Below, one piece after another: positions 51,536 through 60,305 of a stretch of DNA of 64,000 nt (its first letter is position 1; every line of letters starts with the position of its first letter). A model generated the notes under the pieces. The model was not told where the DNA came from, did not search any database, and was given only the letters and a program-made list of their open reading frames with translations. The stretch is from positions 174,267-238,266 of the forward strand of contig NZ_JAASTT010000003.1 in NCBI RefSeq assembly GCF_014322795.1. The letters run 5' to 3'. The stretch comes from Paenilisteria portnoyi (GTDB lineage Bacteria > Bacillota > Bacilli > Lactobacillales > Listeriaceae). Position numbers and translations under genes: made by a program.

Positions 51536-52513
51536 GTGAAAAAAACAGTTTTGGTAACAGGTGGAGCGGGATTCATAGGCTCACATATTTGCAACATGTA
51601 CTTGGCTGAAGGATATCAAACAATTTGTGTCGATAACCTGATTTCTGGAAAAGAAGCGAATATTGCAGAGCTAATGAATCATCCGTCATTTCACTTTTAT
51701 AAAGTAGATATAAGTAATAAGGCAGAAATGGAAGCATTGTTTGTCAAATTCAGACCGCAAGTAGTCAATCATCACGCGGCGCAAAAATCGGTACCATACT
51801 CACTCGAAAATCCAATATATGATTTAGACACGAATATCGGTGGATTGCTACAATTGCTGGCACTAGTTCAAAAATATCCTATCGAAACCTTTGTATTTGC
51901 ATCATCAGGTGGTGCGCTCTCGAAAAAATTAGAAGGTGATGAACGATCAGCAGAAAAAGACACACCACAACTTATTTCTCCTTACGCGCTAACGAAATAT
52001 GCGGGGGAACAATATATCAATATATACAGCGAAAAATATGATTTTGATTATACGGTTTTACGTTATGCCAATGTATTTGGGCCGAAGCAAGTTCCAGATG
52101 GAGAGAGCGGTGTAGTGCCTATATTTTTGAAGAACTTAAACGAAAATAAAAAATCGGTACTGATGGCGTATCCAGACATGCCAAGAGGTTGTACGCGCGA
52201 TTATATTTATGTAGCAGATGTGGTAGAAGCTAATAAATTGGCGACTCAAAAGCCACTAAATAAAGTTGTTAATATTGGTTCAGGAACAGAGATTTCTATT
52301 CTAGACGTTTACGAACAAGTGCTTGATATATTTGGGAAATCAGAACCGATTGAAATTATTGGACCGCGGCCAGGAGACATTAGAAGGTCTATATTAGATA
52401 CGAAAATTGCGACAGAAGAATTAAACTGGAAAGCGAAATATACATTGCGACAAGGTTTGCAAGAGTTATATACATTCAATTTAAAATGGGATAAAGAACT
52501 TACATTCCGTTAA
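51536..52513 (+). CDS. NAD-dependent nucleotide-sugar epimerase (GalE-like)
   Basis: A 325-residue extended short-chain dehydrogenase. NAD motif VTGGAGFIGSH (residues 6-16), catalytic Tyr and Lys in SPYALTKYAGEQY (about residues 146-158) and a Ser-rich loop SSGGALS. Likely a UDP-glucose/UDP-GlcNAc 4-epimerase or uronate 4-epimerase, which would act on the Ugd product. GTG 51536 with GGAGTGA is the start. It is the first gene after the internal promoter, 20 bp before the dehydratase gene. Confidence 0.85.
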   Translation: MKKTVLVTGGAGFIGSHICNMYLAEGYQTICVDNLISGKEANIAELMNHPSFHFYKVDISNKAEMEALFVKFRPQVVNHHAAQKSVPYSLENPIYDLDTNIGGLLQLLALVQKYPIETFVFASSGGALSKKLEGDERSAEKDTPQLISPYALTKYAGEQYINIYSEKYDFDYTVLRYANVFGPKQVPDGESGVVPIFLKNLNENKKSVLMAYPDMPRGCTRDYIYVADVVEANKLATQKPLNKVVNIGSGTEISILDVYEQVLDIFGKSEPIEIIGPRPGDIRRSILDTKIATEELNWKAKYTLRQGLQELYTFNLKWDKELTFR

Positions 52514-52533
52514 ATACACGAGGAGGAGCGAAT

Positions 52534-53958
52534 ATGAAAATGATGAGGACATTAATTATTGGTGCAGGAGCTGGAGGGAAATTTGTGATCGAGCAACTGC
52601 AGACAACTAAAAATAGTCGCTACCAGCCAATTGTTATTTTAGATGATGCTAGTTATAAAATGGATTTGGACTTATATGGGATTCCTGTGAAGGGGAATTT
52701 AGCAGATATAAGTAAAACTATAAAGAATGAAGATATTAAGCATGTTATTCTAGCTATCCCAACATTGGACACGATGACGCAAAGCAAGATTATCGATGAG
52801 TTAAGAAATTATGATGTTACCCTATTTGTTCTTCCGTCCGTGTTTTCGACGAGAGAAAGTCAAAAAATAGCTATTCCGGAATTGGACTACAAAGATTTGA
52901 TTCAAGATAGACCGGAATTTCAGCTAGATTATCATGAAATAAAAAGGAAAATTAACCAAAAAACAGTTCTAATCACGGGCGCAGGCGGATCAATTGGATC
53001 TGAAATAGCCCATCAAATTTTTAATTGTCAGCCTGAGAAAATCATTTTATTGGGTCATGGCGAAGGTAGTATTTATCAAATCGATAGTGAGCTGCAGCAA
53101 GAAAAAATGATCAAGTCTTATGATGTTGAGATTGTGCCAGTAATTGCAGATATTCGAGATGAATTACGTATGACACAGGTTTTCAAACAGCATAAGCCAC
53201 ATATTGTGTATCATGCAGCGGCACATAAACATGTTCCTTTGATGGAGAACAACATTTATGAAGCTGTCAAAAATAATATTATCGGCACATACAATGTCAT
53301 CCAAGCTAGCAAGCAAAACGCGGCGGAAGAATTTGTAATGGTATCAACAGATAAGGCTGTTAACCCTAGGAATATAATGGGTGCTAGTAAGCGATTAGCA
53401 GAGAAATTAACGCTTGAAAACGATATGACAAGTAGGACTGTTTGTAATGTTGTTCGCTTCGGTAATGTATTGGGTAGTCGAGGTAGCGTTTTTCCAAAGC
53501 TTTGGGCGCAAATTCATCAGGGTGTAGCGCTTACGATAACGAACCCGGAAATGAAGCGCTATTTCATGACGATTCCTGAAGCAAGTAAACTAGTTATTTC
53601 AGCGAGTATGCTCAAGCGAAAAAATGCTATTTTCGTGTTGGATATGGGTGAACAACTTGGGCTTTCAGGTATGGTTGATCAGCTAATTGAGCTTTCTGGG
53701 AAAAATAAACGTGATATCAGTATTAAATACGTGGGTGTTCGTCCAGGTGAGAAAATGGAAGAAGAGTTATTTAACCAAGAGGAGCTTTCAAGTAAAGTGA
53801 CCGATAAAATGTATGAAGGAAATTATTATACGAGTGTCACAGAGTTAGATAGCATCAAGCATCTGATGAAAACATATACAGTGATTGAGCCAGAATCTTT
53901 ACGAAGCCTGTTATTAACATTAGCTAATACGCATAACGCGTTACAAGAAACGATGTGA
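52534..53958 (+). CDS. CapD/WbpM-like nucleotide-sugar 4,6-dehydratase lacking membrane helices
   Basis: A 474-residue protein. Residues 1-125 form a CoA-binding-like Rossmann domain (LIIGAGAGGKFVIEQL), and from about 145 follows the polysaccharide biosynthesis dehydratase domain (VLITGAGGSIGSEIAHQIF; YHAAAHKHVPLMENN; STDKAVNPRNIMGASKRLAEK with the Met-x3-Lys replacing Tyr-x3-Lys). WbpM/CapD members normally begin with four membrane helices; this lacks them and is probably soluble. The likely reaction is UDP-GlcNAc 4,6-dehydration. RBS GAGGAGGAG is strong. Confidence 0.85.
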   Translation: MKMMRTLIIGAGAGGKFVIEQLQTTKNSRYQPIVILDDASYKMDLDLYGIPVKGNLADISKTIKNEDIKHVILAIPTLDTMTQSKIIDELRNYDVTLFVLPSVFSTRESQKIAIPELDYKDLIQDRPEFQLDYHEIKRKINQKTVLITGAGGSIGSEIAHQIFNCQPEKIILLGHGEGSIYQIDSELQQEKMIKSYDVEIVPVIADIRDELRMTQVFKQHKPHIVYHAAAHKHVPLMENNIYEAVKNNIIGTYNVIQASKQNAAEEFVMVSTDKAVNPRNIMGASKRLAEKLTLENDMTSRTVCNVVRFGNVLGSRGSVFPKLWAQIHQGVALTITNPEMKRYFMTIPEASKLVISASMLKRKNAIFVLDMGEQLGLSGMVDQLIELSGKNKRDISIKYVGVRPGEKMEEELFNQEELSSKVTDKMYEGNYYTSVTELDSIKHLMKTYTVIEPESLRSLLLTLANTHNALQETM

Positions 53959-53965
53959 AGAAAAT

Positions 53966-54889
53966 ATGGAAGCATTGATTCGCTTAAAGCAAAAAAAAAT
54001 AGCAGACTACGATTATATGATTCTGACATCTACAGCTAACAAAACCAATACAAATCAAATGTTGCCAGATCGTTTAAGCTCAGAAGGATCTATTTTAAAT
54101 ATACAAGTAAGCACGGAGGAATTTGTTATTGCTGTTTTACAACTGGTAGATGGTGTCATTCCTCATATTTTTATCGATGTGGAGCGAAAACAAGCGATTA
54201 ATTTGTGGGAAATCGCAAGCGAAACATGTCGTGACTCGGCAGTGCATCCATTGAAGGCCAATGATATCACTGTTGATGCGGCTATAAGCATTATTATTAA
54301 AGAACTACAGTACAATTTCGATAAACGCACAGTCATGGTATATGGAACTGGCAACTTGGCTACAAAAACGGCTTTGAAGCTTGCTGAATTAGGTATGCAT
54401 GTCACACTTTATGGCAGAAATGTTGAGAAAGTAACTCGAATTGTACGAGTTCTGAACGATATTTTACCAGCTTATACACCATGTCCCATCCAAGTTTTTC
54501 AAGAAAATAAGACTGGGAAGTTGGATGTATTAATATCCGCTGTTTCTGCCCAAAAGATTTTAGATGAGAAATGGTTGAACTATTTGCGGGCGGATAGTTT
54601 TGCGCTAGATATGGGTTTAAACAATTTTTCAGAGCAGTTCATCGACAAAATATTGTTATCAGGGCGTGCCTTATACCGTGTAGATATTCAAGCAAAGATT
54701 GGCACAGCTATTTTAGATTTGAAAACAGAAGATTACTTTTTTAGCAAAATTCGCGGAAAAATAAAATGGTTGGATCAAACAGCTGTAGCGGGCGGAATTA
54801 TTGGTAATAAGAACGACGTCGTTTTAAACAGAGTGACACCGCCTTATGTTGTGATTGGAACTTCTAATGGCACCGGTGGATTGAAGTAG
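53966..54889 (+). CDS. Rossmann-fold protein of unknown function in the polysaccharide locus
   Basis: A 307-residue protein I cannot name. The N-terminal part (1-115) is unfamiliar. Residues about 120-230 form a nucleotide-binding Rossmann unit: RTVMVYGTGNLATKTALKLAELGMHVTLYGRN, resembling shikimate dehydrogenase or glutamyl-tRNA reductase. Next comes DVLISAVSAQKILDEKWLN, and a C-terminal portion follows with TAVAGGIIGNKNDVVLNRVTPP. It follows the dehydratase gene after seven bases with a weak RBS, so the two are coupled. A role in making an unusual precursor sugar is plausible but unproven. Confidence 0.55.
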   Translation: MEALIRLKQKKIADYDYMILTSTANKTNTNQMLPDRLSSEGSILNIQVSTEEFVIAVLQLVDGVIPHIFIDVERKQAINLWEIASETCRDSAVHPLKANDITVDAAISIIIKELQYNFDKRTVMVYGTGNLATKTALKLAELGMHVTLYGRNVEKVTRIVRVLNDILPAYTPCPIQVFQENKTGKLDVLISAVSAQKILDEKWLNYLRADSFALDMGLNNFSEQFIDKILLSGRALYRVDIQAKIGTAILDLKTEDYFFSKIRGKIKWLDQTAVAGGIIGNKNDVVLNRVTPPYVVIGTSNGTGGLK

Positions 54890-54922
54890 CACATTAAGAT
54901 AATGAAGGAAGGCGAACAGGCG

Positions 54923-54964
54923 ATGAAAAAGCAAGTTCCAGTATACGTTATTGAAGAAAATTAG
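54923..54964 (+). CDS. Possible 13-residue leader peptide overlapping the flippase start
   Basis: ATG 54923 with a good RBS (GAAGGAAGGCG) encodes MKKQVPVYVIEEN and ends at TAG 54962-54964, 14 bases into the flippase frame. The flippase start TTG 54951 itself has no RBS. So either this peptide couples translation into the flippase, or a one-base frameshift has separated the true N-terminus. Confidence 0.4.
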   Translation: MKKQVPVYVIEEN

Positions 54965-56447
54965 ATTCTATCAAACTTTTTCTATTATTATCGTCCTTAC
55001 GATGTTTGTCCAAGTTATCTCCTTGTTAAGGACGACCGCACTAGCCACGAACTTTGGGATAAGCAATGACATGGATGCTTTTAATTTTGCGAATACAGCC
55101 ATGGTCTGCTTGGTTAATATCATGGGACCCTCTGTTGCAACGGTCCTCATTCCATTTTTAGCGAAGATGAAAGATCGTATAGAAGACCGAAATATACTAA
55201 ACACCTATATCACAGCGATCATGGCTATCACATATATCCTTTTGTTAACCTATTTTATCATCGGTAGTATTTATTTCTTTGCAGGAAATTCAAATCAAGG
55301 ACTCACTTTTCAAGAATTGACGTTCCTGCTGACTTTTATTTTAGGAATCGCTCAGTATACCAGACTTATCTCATCGATTCAAACGGCATTTCTACAAATG
55401 GACGGTAAGTTTATCATTATCAAAGTTATAGCAGTGATTTCAGCGATACTTAGCTATATTTATATTATTATTACACCAAACTTAAGTATTATGGAAGCTG
55501 CGATATGTATTGGCTTATCTTATGTTGTAGAATGTGTCGGCTTGATTTTTAGTAATAAAAATAAGAAATATAAATACCAAGCAAAATTCAAATGGGCCGA
55601 TGTGGAATTTCGTAAACTCATGCGATTGACGGTTCCAGTAACGCTCAATTCTGTTATTTACCAAGTCACCGTTTTGTTACCTAATATATTGGCTCGTTTT
55701 TTCGGAGAAGGTTACATCTCGACGATGGTTTACGCGAACCAAATTATTAGTATCATGCAGACGCTGATTATTATAAATTTAATCTCGATGCTCTATCCAA
55801 CATTAACGCGCAGTTTTAATAGAAGTATCGATGAGGCGAAAAAGAAACTAGTTCTCTTTATAAATGGCTCGAATATGCTTGTAATACCAATGATTAGCGG
55901 CATGATTATGCTTGGCGGATTAGTCATTCAAGTGCTGTTCGAACGAGGAAATTTCACACATGATTCTACTATTATAGTATGGCAGTTTCTTATTTTTCTA
56001 AGTTTGGCCTTACCATTCGTTGTCATTCGGGAGTTTATTTTTAAAGCATTTTACGCGATGGGCGACACAAAAACGCCAGTCAAAAATTCATTGATTGTAA
56101 TCATTATCCAAATTATATTCCTGTCTGTAGGCTCGCTTTGGATTGGAGTGTACGCAATCATGCTTTCCCCGTTACTTGCAGCCGTACTGTCAACTATACT
56201 TGGCTATAGAGATTTACGAAAAAAGATCGGAATACTCGGGAAAAATGTCGAGATGATAAAGCAGCACGCGCTCACTATTTTTAATTCGCTAGTTATGTGT
56301 GCCGGTATTTGGGGAGTTATGCAAGTCGTTCATTTCAACACAATCATCAACCTGATTATTTACATCGTTGTCGGGATTATGATTTATGGAGCCTGTGTCC
56401 TGCTAACGCAAAGAAAGTACGTTAAAACATTATTAAATAGTCGTTAA
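54951..56447 (+). CDS. MurJ/Wzx-like lipid-linked oligosaccharide flippase
   Basis: A 498-residue membrane protein of the MOP superfamily with about 14 hydrophobic segments. The N-terminus (VLTMFVQVISLLRTTALATNFG) and FIFKAFYAMGDTKTPVKNS segment match the MurJ/MviN branch. In this locus it would move the undecaprenyl-linked repeat unit across the membrane, as Wzx does. The start is uncertain: TTG 54951 has no RBS, while a short overlapping frame upstream has one. Length is a little below MurJ. Function by locus context is exopolysaccharide export rather than peptidoglycan. Confidence 0.82.
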   Translation: MKKIRFYQTFSIIIVLTMFVQVISLLRTTALATNFGISNDMDAFNFANTAMVCLVNIMGPSVATVLIPFLAKMKDRIEDRNILNTYITAIMAITYILLLTYFIIGSIYFFAGNSNQGLTFQELTFLLTFILGIAQYTRLISSIQTAFLQMDGKFIIIKVIAVISAILSYIYIIITPNLSIMEAAICIGLSYVVECVGLIFSNKNKKYKYQAKFKWADVEFRKLMRLTVPVTLNSVIYQVTVLLPNILARFFGEGYISTMVYANQIISIMQTLIIINLISMLYPTLTRSFNRSIDEAKKKLVLFINGSNMLVIPMISGMIMLGGLVIQVLFERGNFTHDSTIIVWQFLIFLSLALPFVVIREFIFKAFYAMGDTKTPVKNSLIVIIIQIIFLSVGSLWIGVYAIMLSPLLAAVLSTILGYRDLRKKIGILGKNVEMIKQHALTIFNSLVMCAGIWGVMQVVHFNTIINLIIYIVVGIMIYGACVLLTQRKYVKTLLNSR

Positions 56448-56476
56448 AAATAAAACTAATAGAGGATGAATCAAAC

Positions 56477-57694
56477 TTGAAAGTACTATTTCTAATCTCT
56501 TCATTTCCTAAACTATCCGAGACATTTATTTTAAACCAGATTACAGGTTTTATCGATAGAGGTATAGATGTTGAAATCTTATCTTGGAATAAAGTTGATA
56601 ATAAAGTAGATCATGCACAAGTATATGAATACAATTTGCTTGAGAAGACTCATTTCCTAAACTTCCCAGCCAGCAAGTCAAAACGTTTAATTGGTGGTAT
56701 GAAGATATTTTTGAAACAAGTATGGCGATCACCAAAAGCAGTTTTTAATGCCTTGAATTATAAAAAATATGGAAAAATGATTTTCACGACACGGTTCCTA
56801 TATGCGCTCCCTTACTTTATTGAAAAAGAGCAACATGATGCGGTCATTTGCCACTATGGTCCCAATGGAAGCGTCGCAGCTTTTCTGAAAGATCAAGGAT
56901 TACTTCCAGAGAAAACAGCGGTATTTTTCCACGGTCATGACATTACCTCTTTCATAGAAAATCGTGGAAGTGACGTCTATGATACGCTTCTCCAATCAGA
57001 CATCGAGCTACTACCTGTGAGCGAATTATTTGCCGATAAACTTCTAAAAATTGGTGCTGTCCCTAATAAAATCCGTGTCCATCATATGGGAATCGACTTG
57101 AAGGAATATAGCCTCGTTTCGTTAGCTCCAATCGGCGACACCATGAAATTCCTTTCGATTGGACGTTTAACCGAGAAGAAAGGTATGGACGTAGCCATTC
57201 AAACCATAGGCGAGTTGAAAAAACGCGGACACAGAGTTTCGTTAGATATTATTGGCGAAGGTGAGCTACGTGCTGAAATGGAAGCCTTGATCAAATCGCA
57301 AAAGCTAGAAAATGAAGTAAAACTCCTCGGTTGGCAGTCGCAAGCAGAAATTAATCAAGCTATCCAAGAGGCAGACATGATGCTTCAATTAAGTAGAACA
57401 GCCACAAACGGTGATAAAGAAGGTATTCCTGTGGTATTAATGGAAGCAATGGGTCGCGGCAAGTTAATCATTTCAACAGAACATAGCGGGATTCCAGAGC
57501 TAATCACAGATGGTTCAAGCGGCTGGCTAGTACCAGAGAATGACGTTGCAAAATCAGTCGAAAAAATATTAGAAGTCAAAAATAACCCAGATACTTGGCT
57601 TGCCGTATCACTTAATGCCCGAGAAAAAATCAATGAACAATTTAATATCATGACGTTAAATGATCAATTAGCAGTTTACTGTAGTACAAAATAA
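56477..57694 (+). CDS. GT4 glycosyltransferase (colanic acid WcaL-like)
   Basis: A 405-residue GT-B enzyme. It begins MKVLFLISSFPKLSETFILN, the typical WcaL/AmsK-type start with the FP-LSETFI motif. The C-terminal donor domain shows FLSIGRLTEKKGMDVAIQ and GIPVVLMEAMGRGKLIISTEHSGIPELI (E-x7-E). It begins at TTG 56477 with AGAGGATG. It lies 29 bp after the flippase gene. It adds a sugar to the repeat unit; donor and linkage cannot be read. Confidence 0.85.
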   Translation: MKVLFLISSFPKLSETFILNQITGFIDRGIDVEILSWNKVDNKVDHAQVYEYNLLEKTHFLNFPASKSKRLIGGMKIFLKQVWRSPKAVFNALNYKKYGKMIFTTRFLYALPYFIEKEQHDAVICHYGPNGSVAAFLKDQGLLPEKTAVFFHGHDITSFIENRGSDVYDTLLQSDIELLPVSELFADKLLKIGAVPNKIRVHHMGIDLKEYSLVSLAPIGDTMKFLSIGRLTEKKGMDVAIQTIGELKKRGHRVSLDIIGEGELRAEMEALIKSQKLENEVKLLGWQSQAEINQAIQEADMMLQLSRTATNGDKEGIPVVLMEAMGRGKLIISTEHSGIPELITDGSSGWLVPENDVAKSVEKILEVKNNPDTWLAVSLNAREKINEQFNIMTLNDQLAVYCSTK

Positions 57695-57735
57695 GATAAT
57701 TAGGAGGGATTGGAATTAGAAATCCAAACAAAGTT

Positions 57736-58848
57736 ATGATGGCTAGCTCCGTTCACGTATGGAGCGACACACGGATTTATTTTAAAGAAGCGAAAACACT
57801 GGCATCACAAGGTTTAGAAGTTGATTTTTATGCCATAGATTATCCAAGTGAGAAGGCGGTTATCCCTAACTTGACAATGCATTACATGAAACCGCAAAAA
57901 AGATACAACCGCTTTGTGCATTGGCGCTTTCTGTATAAAGAGATGATCCAGTCTGATGCGATGTATTTCCACTTTCATGACCCCGAATTATTATTTGTCG
58001 CACGAGCATTGAAAAAACGTCTAGGCGATGAAATAAGAATCACATACGATATGCATGAACATTTACCAGCAGCGATAAAAACTAAACAATGGCTTCCAGC
58101 TTTTATAAGACCGACGCTTTCGAGTTTAGTAGAGCGAGTGGAGAAAAAGTTGATGAAGTACTGCGATACAGTCATTTTTGCGGAGTTGTCCTACAAAGAA
58201 AATTACACAGAGTTGGGCTTAAACAAAGTAGACGTATTAAACTACCCAATCCTTCCTAAAAACGATGTTGTACCAGTAAAGGAAGAAGTCTTCACGCTTA
58301 TCTATGTAGGTATTTTGATAGAACAACGAGGTTTATTCAATATGTTGGAATTAGCCAAAGCGTTAAAAGAGAAGCAGACAACCGATTTCCACTTTAAATT
58401 AATTGGTCCAATTTTTACGAACGAAGAAGTGGTGACGCAATTTATCAAGAACAATGATTTAAGCGACAACATCACCTTATATGGAAGAATGCAGTACAAG
58501 GATATTTGGGAACACTATGCATCTGCACATGTTGGTGTATGTTTGCTGCATCCAACTCCAAATAATCTCAATTCGCATTCCACTAAGCTATTCGAATATA
58601 TGGCTGCCGAATTGCCGATCATTGCGTCCGATTTCCCGGATTTTACTACCATGCTAACAGAGCACCAATGTGGTAAAACGAGCAATCCAGATGATTACGA
58701 AACCTTGGTCGAAATTGTTCAAAGTTATATCGCGGACCCGCAAGGCAATAAAGTAATTGGCTCAAATGGAAGAACGGCATTCGACACGTATTACAATTGG
58801 AACCACGAAGGAGAAAAGCTACTAGCCATTTACTCAAATGAAAATTAG
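57736..58848 (+). CDS. GT4 glycosyltransferase with possible ATT start
   Basis: A 370-residue (from ATG 57736) GT-B enzyme. Donor domain features: LIYVGILIEQRGLFNMLELAKAL and STKLFEYMAAELPIIASDFPDF. The conventional start is 28 nt from the only good RBS, AGGAGGG (57702-57708). Seven in-frame codons upstream (ATT AGA AAT CCA AAC AAA GTT) would add IRNPNKV and begin seven bases after the RBS, so translation may initiate at ATT 57715. The N-terminal MASSVHVWSDTRIYFKEA resembles enzymes that transfer to glycolipid acceptors. I give the conservative coordinates. Confidence 0.82.
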   Translation: MMASSVHVWSDTRIYFKEAKTLASQGLEVDFYAIDYPSEKAVIPNLTMHYMKPQKRYNRFVHWRFLYKEMIQSDAMYFHFHDPELLFVARALKKRLGDEIRITYDMHEHLPAAIKTKQWLPAFIRPTLSSLVERVEKKLMKYCDTVIFAELSYKENYTELGLNKVDVLNYPILPKNDVVPVKEEVFTLIYVGILIEQRGLFNMLELAKALKEKQTTDFHFKLIGPIFTNEEVVTQFIKNNDLSDNITLYGRMQYKDIWEHYASAHVGVCLLHPTPNNLNSHSTKLFEYMAAELPIIASDFPDFTTMLTEHQCGKTSNPDDYETLVEIVQSYIADPQGNKVIGSNGRTAFDTYYNWNHEGEKLLAIYSNEN

Positions 58849-58880
58849 TATCCCATTACTAGTTACAAGGAGCAATGAAT

Positions 58881-59552
58881 ATGAAATTAAAGAATCTCAC
58901 GGTAGGGAATATATGGAAAACTTTCAAAAAAAGCTTCGTATGGTTGATACTAATTATTTGTTTGGCGCTAGCCAGTGTTTATACCTATAGTAATTACGTT
59001 GCGAAACCAGAGTATACCTCGTCTTTTCAAATTTTGTTAAATGCGGAACAAACAGACGCACAAGCGAAATCATCAGAAGGTGTCCGAAACAATATCCAAT
59101 TAATCAACACCTTCACATCTGTTTTGCAAAGTGGAAAAATAATGGATTTAGTCAAAGAAAAGGTGAAAACAGATGATTCCTCATCTAAGCTTTCTGCTGA
59201 TACTAAGATTACCTCCAATGAAAACTCGCTTGTATTAACAATTAACTACACTGGTACGGATAGCAAGAAAGTATCAGAAATATCAACAGCTATGTTAAAT
59301 GTTGTAAGTGAAGAAATACCCAGCATTTTCAAAGGAACAACAGTTACAGTTTTAGAAAAATCATCTGCACCAACAACACCAAGCAATAATTCTATGTACA
59401 TTTTAGCTATTATGGTGGGTTGCCTCTTGAGCGCTACATTACTGTTTGTCCTTTGTTCTATGGATACAACGGTTCAAAATATGGAACAGCTAGAGAATAT
59501 CGGGCTACCTTTCCTTGGAGATATACCAAAATTTAAGAGTTCAGAGCTCTGA
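58881..59552 (+). CDS. Chain-length determinant / kinase modulator (Wzz, YveK/CapA-like)
   Basis: A 223-residue membrane protein with helices near residues 17-37 and 172-194 and an extracellular loop between, including the Wzz-like YTSSFQILLNAEQTDAQA. In Gram-positive bacteria such proteins activate the cognate BY-kinase through a short cytoplasmic tail (here FKSSEL end). AAGGAG favours ATG 58881 rather than 58875. The kinase gene follows after 21 bp, matching the split arrangement of YwqC/YwqD and CapA/CapB. Confidence 0.87.
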   Translation: MKLKNLTVGNIWKTFKKSFVWLILIICLALASVYTYSNYVAKPEYTSSFQILLNAEQTDAQAKSSEGVRNNIQLINTFTSVLQSGKIMDLVKEKVKTDDSSSKLSADTKITSNENSLVLTINYTGTDSKKVSEISTAMLNVVSEEIPSIFKGTTVTVLEKSSAPTTPSNNSMYILAIMVGCLLSATLLFVLCSMDTTVQNMEQLENIGLPFLGDIPKFKSSEL

Positions 59553-59573
59553 AATAGAGAGGGTTTTTATTAC

Positions 59574-60272
59574 ATGCTTATTCAAAGAAAAGAAAAAAAT
59601 ACCATCATAACGGATGGTAACGAGATGACGATGCAAAAAAATTCGGTAGCCTATGAGAAATTTAGTTCCATTCAAACGAACATTCAATTCATGGAACGTA
59701 AAGCAGGAAGTGTACAAACAATAGCAGTTACATCAGCAAATAAGGGTGAAGGTAAATCATTCTTCATCACAAACTATGCGAACACATCAGCTCTATACAA
59801 GCAGAAAACGCTGTTAATCGATGTAGATTTCTACAATCCAAAAATTTCAAAACAATATAAAACAAAGCTAATGCCAGGCCTATCTAATGTATTGGTAGAC
59901 ATGATTGCTTTTGAAGAAGCAGTTATTCCTTTAGAAAACAAATACCTTTCTTTTCTTCCTATTGGTACATTACCTCCAAATCCACTGGAATTATTGCGTT
60001 CAGATGAATTCAAAGCATTATTAACTAAGTTAAAAGAAGAATTCGATGTCATTTTGCTAGATTGTCCCCCTATTAATTTATTTACGGATGCTCGAGTAGT
60101 CGCCGCAGAGAGCGATGGCACCATTCTATTAATCAATAGCCAAACAACAAGCGAAGAGGATGTCAGGAAATCTAAATCATTACTCGATCAAGTAGATGCG
60201 AATATTTTAGGTGCTGTGTTAAATAATAAGCGCTACAACCAAAAACAGATGGCGTCGTACAATTATTATTAA
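59574..60272 (+). CDS. BY-type tyrosine kinase (CpsD/CapB/YwqD-like)
   Basis: A 232-residue cytoplasmic ATPase. Walker A is SANKGEGKSFF (about residues 54-64), Walker A' LLIDVDFYNPK (about 80-90) and Walker B VILLDCPPINL (about 160-170). The tail has a tyrosine cluster (YNQKQMASYNYY), the autophosphorylation site of the family. Partner of the Wzz-like protein encoded upstream, it controls polymer length and export. GAGAGGG precedes ATG 59574. No tyrosine phosphatase gene is found in the window. Confidence 0.9.
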   Translation: MLIQRKEKNTIITDGNEMTMQKNSVAYEKFSSIQTNIQFMERKAGSVQTIAVTSANKGEGKSFFITNYANTSALYKQKTLLIDVDFYNPKISKQYKTKLMPGLSNVLVDMIAFEEAVIPLENKYLSFLPIGTLPPNPLELLRSDEFKALLTKLKEEFDVILLDCPPINLFTDARVVAAESDGTILLINSQTTSEEDVRKSKSLLDQVDANILGAVLNNKRYNQKQMASYNYY

Positions 60273-60305
60273 ATAAATCCATGAAGGAAGTAGTGTATCT
60301 ATTAT

